NCBI RefSeq assembly: GCF_050947875.1
Contig: NC_134570.1
Span: 103,650,122 to 103,714,121, forward strand
Direction of reading: 5' to 3'
Source of the DNA: Dermacentor variabilis
Lineage: Eukaryota > Arthropoda > Arachnida > Ixodida > Ixodidae
DNA: 64,000 nucleotides
Shown: one piece after another, positions 22,255 through 34,549 of the stretch
How the letters are laid out: every line of letters starts with the position of its first letter
Position numbering within the stretch: the first letter of the stretch is position 1
The notes under the pieces: model-generated
What the model was told of the DNA's origin: nothing
What the model saw: only the letters and a program-made list of their open reading frames with translations
Databases searched by the model: none
Made by a program: the position numbers and the translations under genes

Positions 22255-22645
22255 TTAGAGAGAGAGAGAGAAGGGAAGAAGGAAAGGCAGGGAGGTTAAC
22301 CAGACCGTCCAGTTTGCTACCCTACACGTGGGCAGGGGAATGGGGAGTTAAAGAGAGAGAGAGAACTTAGGTGTAGGACCTCTATAGTATTGGAATGGCG
22401 GATTCACCAATGTGCGCTAAGTGCAAGTGAGAAGTGACCATCAGTCACCTTCTCTGCCACTGTTCTCGCTTCGATAATCAACGTGAGACTCTCCAGTGTG
22501 CCTTGAATAGAAATAGACTGGATGACAGGCCATTTACGGAAGCGACGATCTTGGGAGCCTGGCCTCACAGTTCATTAGCCCAAAAAGCAGTTCGAGCGCT
22601 TTTTCACTACCTGACAGCAACAGACTTGAGTGTCCGACTATAGAA
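22255..22645 (+). mobile_element. LINE C-terminal fragment with flanking repeat
   Basis: An open frame at 22434-22643 carries HLLCHCSRFDNQRETL and ILGAWPHSSLAQKAVRALF, a pattern I associate with the C-terminal His/Cys and tail region of non-LTR retrotransposon polyproteins. The preceding 22255-22360 has (GA)n and GGAGGTTAACCAGACCGTCC, which looks like another retroelement end in the opposite sense. Short and incomplete, so it is a dead fragment. Confidence 0.65.
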
Positions 22646-23977
22646 TATGCATTAGAATTGATAAAGCACTGCTACTGGTTCTGTCATTTAGGGCACACAA
22701 CGACTTGGTGTTTGTTTCTCGAAGTAATTTAGTCGCTATTTTGAGAGGCCATGACAATGTCACTTGAAATTGCATTGGTCGAGCTTCAATATTGTTTCCG
22801 CCACTGTAAATTCTTAATTAAGATTAGTCACTTGACGAGTTGCGTTACGCCAGATGCGTAACATAGTCAAACACTCTTCAATACATCCCTCAAACAACCA
22901 TTGCTGTAGAGCCAGCGGAATCCGACTTATGCAGGGTGGTAAACGCACCAACATTGTAAACTAAAAACAAAAAAAAACTCTGTAGAAGCAATGACTTTTT
23001 ACTTTTTGCTAAAGATATAAATTCATACGTCGTCTTGCACCTTACTTAACCGTAACAAACAGATAAAGGGGTAGTCGCAGCCGCGGACGGTTTAAGGCGA
23101 AGCATTCTTGTGCACGTCAAGTCAGTTTCTGAAGTGTATCTGGCCGTTATTGTGGGCCAATCTCGAAGAAACTGTGGTCTGAGAAATGCAACCAGCAAAA
23201 AAAAAAGAAAGGAAAGCACAGTTTGGTTACTCATCGATCATGACTTCTACCCGGATTACTTAAATGTTTTGCGCCCTGTAAGTGCGCACAGTCGCATAAT
23301 TAACCATGATATCTTCACGCCTCTAAAGAAATTGCATTGCATCAAAGGGAGGCCGGGGCCCTCCTTCCTCTAGGTTCGAGGCTGCGCTTGTAAAAGTGCG
23401 AGGGTCCACTCGTGTTCGGCCCCATCATATATGTTCCGTTTCATGCATCAGGTGCAACGCTGTGGAGGTTAGAGAGACTTGTTGCAGTGGGTGTGTTCGC
23501 GCGTAGGAATACTTCGGTGATTTTCTGGCTTATTTCCGTGAAATCTTTCCTCATATGAGCTCAGTTCGGAAAGAAAAAGATTTAGTCGTTCGAAACAACA
23601 CAAACCATGTACTCATACGCCTGCTAACACATTTCGTTAGTTCAATTTGCCCTTCCTTGTATTTTTTTAACTGACTGTTCTTTTTTAATTGCTGATCGTC
23701 GCGGGGGTAACCTCACGTACATTCTCCCGCTAGCAAATGCCGCTGGTGCGCACAGCAGCGCCGACGAAGCGCACGGAGTGATACATTTTGGTGACCGAAC
23801 TTCTTGCGCAGCATCCACAGCGTTGCGCCTGCTACCTGAAACGCAGTGTGGTTGCAGCGAACTAGGAATATAGTCCAGCCCGGCGACACACATTGCGCTT
23901 GCTTCACGTTAGGTGTCAGCGGATTTCTAGAGATGCACAATGTAGCGCCACTGGATGGGCCCATATACTTGCATACG
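22646..23977. other. No gene recognised
   Basis: Opposed frames at 23642-24106 overlap and partly run into the foldback element. No domain is recognised. Confidence 0.45.
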
Positions 23978-24612
23978 CAGGGTGACCCAGCTAACTTTAG
24001 CAAGAGTTTGAAAATATGCCGATGCCACGCAGCTGGACACAACCAAGGTAATGCTGTTTGGCGTCGCTTGGAAGTACTCAGATTAATATCTTTCCATTAC
24101 GCCTAATTACACAATTGGTCTTAATAATTTAATCATCTTGTCAAATATTATAGTTCGATGAAAAATGTATAAGGAAAATTGAGCTGCGTTATGAAATGCC
24201 CCCGATACAGCTTTCTGTTGCTCAACAGGTGCTACATAAAAGTGTTTTTCTGAGCGCAAAAGACGCCCGCAAATACATGCTAAGTGCCTCTAGCGGCCAG
24301 TCGCGTGTCAATTTTGCGTGCATTTGCGGGCTTCTTTCGTGCTCGAAAAACTTTTATGTAACACGTATTGTCCAACAGAAAGCTGTATCGGGAGATTTTC
24401 ATATCGCTGTACAATTTGCTTATTGACACTTCTCACTTAATTAAAATATTTGAGAAGTTGATTATTTAAATAAGACTAATTATCTCATTAGCCAGAATTA
24501 AATGATAATCTGAGTATCTTTAATCGATGGCAAAAACATAACCTTGGTTCTGTCCAGCTACGTGGCATTAGCATATCTTTAATATCTTGCTAAAGTTAGC
24601 TGGGACACCCTG
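23978..24612. mobile_element. 635-bp foldback element (long inverted-repeat MITE)
   Basis: The whole element is an imperfect palindrome centred near 24295. The left end CAGGGTGACCCAGCTAACTT mirrors the right end AAGTTAGCTGGGACACCCTG; the arms are about 300 bases each. Matching inner blocks include GCCACGCAGCTGGACA (left) against TGTCCAGCTACGTGGC (right) and CGATACAGCTTTCTGTTG against CAACAGAAAGCTGTATCG. It has no coding capacity. CAGGGTGTCCCA-type termini recur at 32293-32312. No target duplication is evident. Confidence 0.9.
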
Positions 24613-24999
24613 AAAACACAGACAAACCTAAAGACACACGTCGCGAGAGCAGCAACCGTTGTTTATCTGATTTCATAACAATTCCTTACCAAACCACACT
24701 TGATTCGCATTACTAAGACAACAACTGGAGTTGATTCCGGTCTGCTAAATATTTTTTTCTTTTTTTCCCTCTAAGAAAACGGGGATCGGCGTCTGCCTTT
24801 GCACGAGTTTCGCTTTGGCACTATAGTCACGAACACATCACAGTAACGAGCTACTTTGTGAACGATACATTCATTTTTTAACACATCATACTTTAACAGC
24901 GGAGCTGTCCTAAGTCGAGCCTTGGAATGTTCCGAAGCTCACCACAAGAGGGCGCGCCGAGGGTAGGAGCGGTTTTCCTCCACAGTGGAGGAAAAGAAC

Positions 25000-25665
25000 T
25001 AGGAAGGTTACCAGCAAGTATGCCGCCTGTAAGGTGGGCTACCCAGCAACAAAGAACGTCAAGCGGAAAGTCAGAGTGGCTGAAATAATCTCATGGGTGG
25101 CGGCAATGGAAAAGAAACCTGCCATGATTAACTACTTAAGAAGAAAAAATGAAATCGGGGAAGAAACAGTTTATGATAACTCAAAGGGAAGATCATTACT
25201 TTTCGAAGCGAGATCGGGATGTGTTAGAACACGCACCTATAAAGCGAGATATAAGAAGGTAGAGGAAGTATGTGCCTGCTGCGGTAAAGCTAAGGAAACG
25301 ATGGAGCATGTTTTATTAGAATGTGAAGACATCTGCCCAGCGGTCGATTTAGGCACCACTGGCCTCCTTGAAGCCCTTGGGTTCAGCGAAAACAGTGGAA
25401 AAGCAAACATGTCAGCAGAAGGGATTAGTAAGAGGCGATTACAGGATTGGTGGAAGAAAAGTAAGGAAATAACAAAGAACGGAGACGTACAAAAGCAATG
25501 TTCGCAATAGAGGATCAGCAAATTTGGTTTTGGGAATTCATAGTGTTTTTTTTTCTTGTTTAACCTAGGTAGGACATTAGGCAGTATAATAGCAAAAGCT
25601 TGGTGGCGCAACCCACCGCCCCGTTCCAAAGGGGGCGCTCATAGCATCCATCCATCCATCGATCC
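25000..25665 (+). mobile_element. LINE 3' end: C-terminal coding part plus UTR and tail
   Basis: Open frame to 25510 with the block CACCGKAKETMEHVLLECED (Cys-x2-Cys...His...Cys), typical of the C-terminal Cys/His motif of non-LTR retrotransposon ORF2. It is preceded by GRSLLFEARSGCVRTRTY and followed by a 150-bp UTR that ends in a CATCCATCCATCCATC tail. The UTR is the same as the minus-strand remnant at 4547-4876. It is 5'-truncated with no RT domain. The stop codon and UTR look natural, so this is a standard truncated insertion. Confidence 0.88.
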
Positions 25666-25928
25666 GGTAGGGAGCCTACATGTCGCGCTCCTCCGTCTCT
25701 TAGGGTAGTGTCAACCTTAGACCTTGCTTGTGCCACCGCCCGCCGTTGATCAGTGTTGCGAGCACACGTCGCCGCGCCATCTTGAACCCCAGTCGGCATG
25801 CCATCGCCGTGCGCATAAAACTGTCGTATTGCCGTGGTTGAGTGACTGTGATTTTCGCTCTCGAGGGGGTCTTTATTGGCCCCATGCTAGCACTGTGAGC
25901 AAGTTCACAGTTGTGTGAGCACCGAAAA

Positions 25929-28900
25929 TGCCCGGGTGTTGCGTTCCGCAATGCACGAAGCTCTGCAGGAAGGGCACACGAATGTATCGCTTTCCGGCTA
26001 GCCCTAACCGAACTAAGCACTAGCTTGTGCAGTGACAAGGGACCGCTGGGAGCCCACTGCTGCTTCTCGTGCTTGCGCTTTGAGTATTATACCTCGCTTC
26101 ACCATGTGTGTGCGGCGTACTTAGTGCTATATTCTACATTGTTGAAGTGCTCTGTACTTGTATGTTTTTTTTGTGAGCGGGGACTGATAGCTGCCCGCGA
26201 CGGCCGCCCCTAGCCGAGCTGTAGATAGCGTGCGCGCAAGTGGAGGCTATGCGTTCCATTACGCCGTATTAGGAAGGCATGAAACGTAAATGTTCATAAC
26301 TGAGCCTGCTTGTAGAACATGTTCTAACTTGGCAGCCACATTTCAATCTTTGAATGCGCTGCAGTTCAGAGTTTTGCGCATCGTTCATCTACGTTCCGCA
26401 ATCGGCTTGTACGTTGCGTGCTGCATATATATTTATTGGATCTACGAGAAAAAAAATCGCTGTGTTGTTTGTGCTGAAATTCCACACGGGGTGGAATTCA
26501 TGATTATGATTCTTTCTTATAGCGTGTTCTTAAAAGTAATTGGCCGGTTTGATTGCAAAAGATAAAAACCGATGTCGTGCACTGCCAAACTGCGTATGAT
26601 GACTCACTTGTCCATTCCAGGTTTCGGTCGCCAAGTTCCTCATCAAAATTCCCGTAGTGATCAGTTAGTAAGAGGTCATGATCAATTTTGTTACCACTAG
26701 GTAATAGAAGCGACAGATCGAGCGCCCTGCCTCGCTAGCGATCGATCTTTTTTTTTTTTTTTCAGTGAACCGAACTTGTCAAAGGTAGTTCAAACAAGCT
26801 TGGCCCTAAAGGCCGGTTGTGGTGATTTTATGATAAGATCACTTATAGTGATTTAAGCACGAACAGCCAAGTAATTTGGGCGAAATATTTTTCGTTCAAC
26901 GAGCACATAACTATGCACTCGCGTGTCTTTCCTGGTGATGTAGGGCGCGTTTTTTTTCACATACTATTTAAAACTTTATATGTATGTGGTAATTCGTAAT
27001 ATTGACGGGCTTATAATATTATAATGGTTGAAGATACGCTTTCTGTCGATCGTTTGGTGCATCACTGGGAAATGTAGACCACATGGCCTAAATATTTAAC
27101 TGCAAAAAATAGGAGGTAATAAATTTTTCATTGAGGTCCTCATTACATTAAGTTTCCAGCAACTGAAACAACTTATTGTGCTTTAAAATAATTTTGTTAA
27201 TATTGTCTTTTTTTTATTCTAGGCAATTTTGAAGATGCAAGTTTTGAACAGAACAGGCTATCGTTCCCCTATAGCGGTAAGTACATATATAAAATCTATT
27301 TTGGAAGAGAAAGAAAGCTCCATTTCGCTTCGACATTCGTCAATCTAATTTATGTTTCCAAAAATTAAACATCTGAACTCACTACCCAATTGCACGGCGG
27401 TATCTTCTTCATATTTTCCTTTTTATATGAAGCACCTGAAACGGTCCATAAAATGCTTTGCGTGGTGCGTTTCATTTAAGAAAACTGCTAACACTTTCCT
27501 TGTAATTTTTACTCTGCAAAGCGAAAATGAGTATCGAAGCAGTTTCCTAAATAAGAAAGCATATGCAAAAATTTCATTGTAATGATTTTCGCGTCCTTAT
27601 CTCTTTTTCAGCCGCTCCTAAACGCCGGAACTCCCGAGAGAAGCGCACTTGTGCCTTGACACCTGCAAATTCGTCTCGCACCAAACGTGTTTGCACATCT
27701 GGAGACGCTTCACAGCTGCCTCTACATCCTGGCGACGTAAAGATTCCTGACCACATTGTCCTCTCGACAAGGCAGCGAATGGTGCAAGCAACACTGGCGA
27801 GTTGAGGTGTCATCGTGCGTCAGCAGCCGCCTCTCCAGCAAATCTGCCTCCCAACAATGTAGCAAGTGACACAGACGGCACTCCTGAGTCCAGCCGTGAT
27901 GGTGTATCAGCAGCCATTCTGCCACATCTCCGTTCCAACATTGTAGCAAATGACGCAGACAGCACTGCTTCTCCACATGGTCAAACAACCATGCCAGCTG
28001 CCTTCATGTTTGGAGGTGGCGCAACTCCCACATTATTGTTGTTGCACCGAGAAAATGCTGAGCAGCGGGAAAAAGTAGCGACCTAAAATGGAAGTGTAAA
28101 AATCGGTTACAACTGCATGAGCAAGCCAGGTCAAAAGTACGGAGCCTTAACAAGAAAATGAAGTTAGCTCAGCAAGAACTAAATGCGTTAAAGTTATCAA
28201 CATTTCTTGCTGCAGATCAAAGAAAGGCTCTGGCAACAAAAACCAGGATTCGAAAGTGGTCGCAGAAGATTATACAAGTAGCTCTCCAAATCAAGCATGC
28301 ATGCGGTACCACAGCCTACGAATTTCTCAGGTCTTTGTCATATCCGCTGCCTCAAAACAGGACCTTGATTCGAAGGACGCAGAACATTCGTTTCATGCAC
28401 GGCATCCTCACTGTGGTGCTAGAAGTTTTAAAACGCAAGGCGCAAACAATGGAAGACATTGAGAAAGAATGTGTGCTTTTCATGGACGAAATGGAGACCA
28501 GCCAGGGCTGCGAACATGTTCCCTCCCTCGATTGTCTTTTTGGTGCTACGACTCCACTAGAATCAACGGCGAATGTCGCCATTGTGTTTATATGTGGGGG
28601 TTTAAACACAAGATGGAAGCAAGTCATCCCTTACCACTACACTGGTCGTTCAAATGACGGAAGGATTTTGAACTAGCTAGTGTTTCATTTAATTTAGCTC
28701 TGTTTCGAGGTTTCATTGGTAGTGCCTGTTAAGACAAGTGACATGGGAGGAGCGAACAGGGCAGTATGGCGCCTCCTTAGACTTTCAAGTCCCAGACACT
28801 ATGAAACTGTCTGCTCTGTTGCAAAGCTCCACTTGGATGGCAGGTAGCTAAATTTCATGGCCGATCCTGCTCACGTTTTGAAAAATATTCGTGAGCAGCT

Positions 28901-30396
28901 TCCTCGTGCAGGCAGTTTTACCCTGGCGGTAGAGACAGCAAAGGAGCATGGCATCCCAGGAATAACAGTTAGCATTGAACATGTTAAGGCTGTTCTCGAA
29001 TATGATAGCAACAAGGACATCAAAATTGCTAATAAACTGTGGCACTTCCACGTCAGCAATGGATATTGCACAAAAATGAAAGTAAACATCGCAAGCACCT
29101 CCTGCCATTCGGTATCCAATCAAGCAAAACGTCTTGAAGCCGGAAGCAGAAGCAACTGCATGGTTTTTTGATCTTGTGACTAAGTAGTACACTTTTATGT
29201 CATCACGACACCCCATCGTCGCTTTAAGCCATTTCGATCTCGCAATGCACAAGGAAGCAGTTAGAACCTTGGAGCTTGCGTGTGCCACGTTCGGTCGCAT
29301 GAACATGGGAACGACTGCACATTGGAAGCCATCTCAAGTCTGTCTCTTGGAGTTGACAACTCTTGTACTGCGCCTTTCGGAGGAGCTCCTGGCGAAGCAC
29401 GGATACTTGTACCTCCTCACTGCTAGGTTAATCCAGGATTGCCTTGAAGATGTTTTCTCAGTAGTGAGGCTCAAGGAACCTGTACCAAGTGCGTACGATG
29501 TGAAATGCGCTCTGAAGGCCATTTGTGTTGGTCAGTTCCTGCATACGCCTAAGTCTTCTGGCTACAACATTGATGACCCGCCGTGGTTGCTCAGTGGCTA
29601 TGGTGTTGGGCTGCTGAACACGAGGTCGCGGGATCGAATCCCGGCCAAGGCGGCCGCATTTCGATGGGGGCGAAATGCGAAAACACCCGTTTATTTAGGT
29701 TTAGGTGCACGTTAAAGAACCCCAGGTGGTCGAAATTTCCGGAGTCCTCCACTACGGCGTGCCTCATAATCAGAAAGTGGCTTTCGCACGTAAAACCCCA
29801 TAAGTTCTTTTTTCAACATTGATGGCAGTAGTCATTTGCCTGACCTCCTTGATCCAAGCCTCAACAAGCTGGCAGAAGACCCCAGCCAGCAGTCTGAAGA
29901 GTTGGAGAACCATGTTTGTGATTGTTCTGACAACTGCAGAGTACGACATCATGGCTTATGTGGGTGGTTTTCTTCTCAAGTCTATTATGAAGTGTATAGA
30001 CAGCTGCAAGAGCTGTGAACAAGTATTGATTGACCGTACTTTCGTCGAATACAGCAGCCTCATTCACCTGAAGGAATATGTCAAAAATTCTGCAAACCTC
30101 ATTCAGCCAAGCCAGGTTGTAATGAGTATTTTGATAGATTGTGAAAAGAACTTCAATACTTTTGCAGAAATGAATGAAGTCTTGAAGCTCAAGAAACCAT
30201 TTTCTAGCATTTTAATGCCCTGCAAAATTCTGTAAAGACGTACTTAGGATGTTGCAACTTGCACAAGCCTCAGGTAGAGAAAATGCTTCTCGAAAAGTAT
30301 TTAAGTACAAGACTGAAGATTTACGTTCGACAACAGCATGCACAACGGCTAAATGGAGCATCGAGCACAACCTGTGCTGCCGCAAACTTTGAATAG
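25929..30396 (+). pseudogene. THAP9/P-element-like transposase pseudogene with introns
   Basis: Exon 1 (25929 to about 26115) starts MPGCCVPQCT and has MYRFPASPNRTKH and, after a frame change, RDRWEPTAASRAC: a THAP zinc-finger domain with two in-frame stops and its expected His altered. A 54-bp exon at 27223-27276 (FEDASFEQNRLSF) has AG and GTAAGT borders and joins in phase to an exon starting 27612. A linker and coiled coil (about 28090-28200) lead to the transposase core: CGTTAYEFLRSL and VLFMDEM (28300-28500), GLNTRWKQVIPYHYTG (28600), SDMGGANRAVWRLL (28740), ADPAHVLKNIREQL (28860) and LLTARLIQDCLEDVFSVVRL (29430). After a SINE insertion it continues with AEYDIMAYVGGFLLKSI and a C-terminal tail ending at 30394. 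Acidic residues that could be catalytic persist, but several stops and shifts (27805, 28850, about 29150, 29190, about 29935, 30235) make it inactive. THAP9 and P-element transposases cut and paste DNA in the nucleus. Confidence 0.9.
29576..29814 (+). repeat. tRNA-derived SINE (family A) inserted in the transposase pseudogene
   Basis: A full copy: GTGGTTGCTCAGTGGCTATG (A box), GCGGGATCGAATCCCGGCC (B box), GGCGGCCGCATTTCGATGGG, GCACGTTAAAGAACCCCAGG, CCGGAGTCCTCCACTACGGC, ending near AAAACCCC plus a short T run. The target site CAACATTGATG is present on both sides (29565-29575 and 29815-29825), an 11-bp duplication typical of LINE-driven insertion. It splits the host reading frame after YNIDD. 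Confidence 0.95.
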
Positions 30397-30969
30397 CTCT
30401 GCAGTCAGCTTAGACTGCAGTTGTGACCACATTTTTTTTATGAGAAGACACCTGCAGGGCATAAGTACGAGAAGCTGTGTGTTGACTTGTTGAGGAATGT
30501 GCGTTTGTTAAGGACTCTACGCAAGTGCAATGCTGCACATTGAAGATCAAGGGAGATTGATGCCTTCTCTCCGTAACATTACATAGGTGTGTGTTCAAAA
30601 TAGTTGTAAAATATTTTCCTGTTAAATTTTCTTTTTGCTCTTCATCACAGCCTACAAAAGGTACCCAAAACCAAGAAGCACTGGCATGCTTTCATTCAAA
30701 TCATGTTTTTTGTTAAGTTTGGTTTTAGCTGTCATAGCTAAGTGCAGGTTGCTCACGACATCTCTTTGTTCTGTACATTATTTTACCATGCCACGCAATT
30801 TTCAGTGTTTTGCTTGGGGTTTTTCACTTATGTCGCTTGGTTTCTCCAATATTCCTGTCCATGTATGTGTCCATTCTCAAATTACTACTGGTGCAGGAAT
30901 TATCGCATTGATTGTTTTCCCACTTTGATCAATGTAGCAAACTATTTTTCTCCAGCTGCTGTGTCGCGT

Positions 30970-31063
30970 AAAATGGTTATTTCTGCTTTGCTCGCATCAG
31001 CATTGTGCACCTGTGTAAAATGTTTATTTCTGCTTTGCTCGCATCGGCATTGTGCCCTTGTGT
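30970..31063. repeat. Two tandem 47-bp repeats
   Basis: AAAATGGTTATTTCTGCTTT and the bases that follow, to CTGTGT, are repeated from 31017 with three or four changes. The repeats lie just downstream of the transposase pseudogene. Confidence 0.85.
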
Positions 31064-31435
31064 AGCCCATTTTCGCTTTAATTTGGCTCCTAGCCGCTGT
31101 GTTTTCAGGTTTTTCTTTTCAGTACATGCATTGAAAAAAGTAACAAATGATCACTGTTACTTTTATATGCCTTACGCTGCTGGACGAAGTGCTGTTTAAA
31201 ATCTGATACTAGTGTTCATTATTCGGACATATGTGTGTATGCTTGTTGGATTTCCCATGTACCCCTGTTATTCGTCCAGCGGGTTTCGGCATGCCAGGCC
31301 AGCAATGCAATAAAGTAACTTGGCGTGAATTGTGTTTGTCTTCCGCACTAAAATGCGTGTAAATAAAAGGGTGCTTAAGGTTATGCCGACTCGGCTGTTG
31401 GGCCATAGATGCTATAATTTGTGTCGCAACAGCAA

Positions 31436-31895
31436 ATGCTTTACAACGGAGCTGTATGTGGCTAGCCGATTCGTCTGTACATCCGTCCGTCGCCTGTATG
31501 CTAAAAACTCCTCCGGCGCAACTTCATGAGAATGCGCGAAAAAAAAAGCGAAAGCGAGGCGCGTGATTGATTGCGTCAGTAGTGACGTCGTTGCTCTCCA
31601 TCGCCGTCGAGCGGTCGCGTAGTAGTTTCTCTCCGGCTCCAAAATGGGTAGGCCACGCGTCATACGCACTCCTGTGGAGTAATCAGCTTTCGATCAGCAA
31701 CACCGCGAGCAGAGCCTGGAACGAGCTCATCTACGCCGTCCCGATGCTGCAGCCCGAGCACAATAACACGCTTGTGCAGCGAGCGCAAGCAGCAACTATC
31801 CGGCGGCCTACCAAGCCGTCGTTTAATGAACCGCCGAGATAACCCCAGTGATAAACAACGGGGCCACAAGTTTCAGCTTCGCTGCTTAACTACTG
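31436..31895 (+). mobile_element. Dispersed tick-type repeat with broken MGRPRV reading frame
   Basis: Starts ACAACGGAGCTGTATG and ends TTTCAGCTTCGCTGCTTAAC. Inside, an ATG at 31645 opens MGRPRVIRTPVE, then an in-frame TAG, then SAFDQQHREQSLERAHLRR and further stops. A protein beginning MGRPRV-RTP followed by Arg/Glu-rich sequence is, from memory, recurrent in tick genome annotations. The ACAGCGGAGCTGT-type head is also seen near 24896-24910 and 37571-37585, so the family leaves fragments elsewhere in this window. Confidence 0.55.
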
Positions 31896-32957
31896 TACGG
31901 AGTGCTTGGGCGGTGATTTTTTCTTTATTTTGGTCATTTCCTTCTGGCTAACTTAGAAGGAGCCTGTCCGAGCGCGCTGACTTATGACTTGGTTGGGAGC
32001 GCAGTCACGTGGTATTCGCCGTTTTTCTCAGTGTTTATTTACCAATCGAAAAAAATTAATGCGCAATTAGTACGTCGTTAAAAATACCGCAGTTAGATGT
32101 CCCTTGGCTGTGCCTACAAATGCCTCATTAACACCTTGAGATAGTACGTCTCGAGTTAGATAATTAAATACAATTAGTAATTAAATATCAGTAACAAGAA
32201 AATTACTGACAGCTACTCCACTGTACTGGAAACCATATGCACTAGGTTTTCTTTGAGTAACGCATTGCTTCTTTTTAATATTGGTGCATGATAGCTAATT
32301 GGGACACCCTGTATATATTTATGACCTCTGCATGCAAGCGACGATGTTTCCACCCCTAATAAATGTTGTAAATTATTAGAAGTGTTTTCTTTTTAATAAG
32401 CTGTAGCTTTGCTTACTGGAAAGACAAGCGATACTGAGACAAATCATTCATGTGCATTTTACACGCCGTTGATAAAAGACTGTGCCGAAGGGGTCACTAA
32501 AGTCTACAGGTATGTATCAGGGTCAAAGAAACAGGCAAAGCATTTTGAAGTGAGGTGAACAAACAGCAACATATTCATTCTCTAGGAACAAGCTATACAT
32601 ACTTTTAGAAATAATTGTTAATAGGCTGCCACCTTTTCTTTAAAAATATATTAAACTTTGTCTTGTGCAAATACTTAAATAGTGTATGTGCATGGCGTTA
32701 ACAGTGGAAATTTAAAACAATGTTGAAGTGAGAAAATACGGATGAGACAGCCGCCGCTGGTACTTCTAATGCGCTTGTTCTCCTATTGTCAGGATTGGCA
32801 GAAATAAAGCAAAGTATGAATTAAGATCCGTGCACGTCTGCGCCAACAATGATGCAGTGAGCTATTAGCCACAATGAAATTTTAAGTGAAAAGGTCGAGG
32901 CAAGTCAAAAGAAACCTCGAATGATGTGGGTGATAAGACTCTGGCAATGACACGTTA
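31896..32957. other. AT-rich; terminus of a CAGGGTGTCCCA-type repeat at 32293-32312
   Basis: TAGCTAATTGGGACACCCTG (32293-32312) resembles the right terminus of the 635-bp foldback at 24612. The rest of that repeat's arm is not clearly matched, so only the end is claimed. The remainder of the stretch shows nothing. Confidence 0.45.
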
Positions 32958-33090
32958 GGTTGGGGGGGGGGGAGGAGGGAGGGAGGCTTCGGCCTTGCCG
33001 GGGGGGGGGGAGCTCAGCCCTCCCCTACTTAAAGCTCTGGAGGGGGCTCGGGCCCCGGAGGCCCCCCCCCTCCCCCGTAGTCGGCGCCTA
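32958..33090. repeat. Poly-G/C-rich low-complexity repeat, probably a MITE end
   Basis: Several G runs of 9-10 bases followed by a GGGCCCCGGAGGCC palindromic area and C runs, then GTAGTCGGCGCCTATG. Composition resembles the hAT-type MITE at 37715-37898 but no inverted ends or target duplication could be matched. Confidence 0.5.
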
Positions 33091-34470
33091 TGATCTGGAT
33101 TACTAGACCAAACACGAATGTTGGTCCTCACAAGGCACAGCCGTTTAGTGAACGGCCCTTTCCTGGCCACTACGCACGAATCTTAAGGGAGCAAGGCCTG
33201 ACCGCCATCTCTTGTCCTTGACTCCTGCGATGACCTGACGTCAGCTGGTTGAACCGCCACGTGCTACGGAGCTCAACCAGACAGGCAACGACAAATAAAT
33301 AGCACTTTAATCCAGCCCTAGACCCTCCCGCCGCCTTCGTAGCAGCCTGTGCAACTCCGTGGGAAGTCGCCAATGCAATGTGACGACCCTGCGCTGCTTA
33401 CATATGCGCTTCTTTACCGCAGTACGAAAAAGCGAAGCAAAACAAGGAAGATATATACGTCTAGACGAAAGCTTAATTCAAGATATCTGTCGCACGCGGT
33501 GCCCTTTTTGGGCAGAAATATCGGCCGCGCTGCAGGGTTCAATGTGTATAACGTGGAAGTACTGCATGAGGGCCGAAGTGTGGGAAAGGGTTTGCAATAC
33601 CAGCGCAGATACTATCAGGAAACCAGAGGGCCTGCGGGGGGAAAGTGGTATTTGTGGTGATGGCCAGCGACGAGCATGTAGGGTATAGGAGGAACCGACA
33701 TGATACAGAAAGTGCCTTTTCACCCTTTCCAGACGACCTGTCACTATGTGGTGTAGCCGGTACAGCGTGTACACGAATTGCTGCCTTCATGACCACCGAC
33801 TCGAATAAAAGCGGCATTTAATGGGCGACCTCGGGAAGTGGGTTTAACGAGAAAAAGAAATACGTATCTACCACCCGCCGACAAGCTGAGAACGCTAAAT
33901 ATAGAAACACTCACTGCGTTGGACGGCAAGCACATAAAACCTCACAAAACAAAGGAAGAGGCTGCGCAGTTTCCTAAAATATAATATCTCCTTTATAGCT
34001 TGTCCCAGTGCAGTAAACTTTTCACCTGGTTTCCTTCTCATCCATATATATTCGCTCCTTCATCCAGCCGGCCCGCGTGCGCCTCATGTATACTAATTCA
34101 ATTCTGCCCCCACCCCTGCCCTCCTCAACCGTCGGAATCGCGCGAATGGATGCGCATTCTCCAGGGTACGTGACCTCCGGCGCCTCAAGTGATCGAGGCG
34201 GGCTCACGTTCGTTTAATTTCTCACTCATTCCCTAGACACGTATGACGGCAGTGCTCGTCTAGGTACAGCTTTTTATCGATACTGGCGATTGAAACACCT
34301 ACAGTCAAAAGAATTTACTTCTTTTTTTTTTTGTATACCAATAGTCGGAAGGAAGCCGGCTCGATCGTGGCATCGCCTGTAGACAACCGGCTCGCGGAAA
34401 GGGTGTGCCTATACTGACACAACGATTGCGAGGGCGCCCCGCCTTTCCAGTTTTATGCGAGGGGTTCGCA
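33091..34470. other. No gene recognised upstream of cuticle-like gene 2
   Basis: Overlapping plus and minus frames at 33349-33817 (up to 109 aa) show no domain and oppose one another. The last few hundred bases presumably include the promoter region of the next gene. Confidence 0.4.
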
Positions 34471-34479
34471 TATATAAGG
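34471..34479 (+). promoter_or_regulatory. TATA box of cuticle-like gene 2
   Basis: TATATAAGG, followed about 37 bases on by an initiator-like TCAGTT (34508-34513). The start codon lies at 34550. Layout matches the promoter of the paralogue at 18741. Confidence 0.78.
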
Positions 34480-34549
34480 AGGTCCCATTGCCCGACAGTG
34501 ATCATCTTCAGTTCCGATTCCAGATCCGAAGCTGCACAACCAACTCATC

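Noticed and set aside
33349..33817. Plus and minus frames of 92-109 aa
   Set aside because: They oppose one another, have no recognisable domain and no promoter or splice support.
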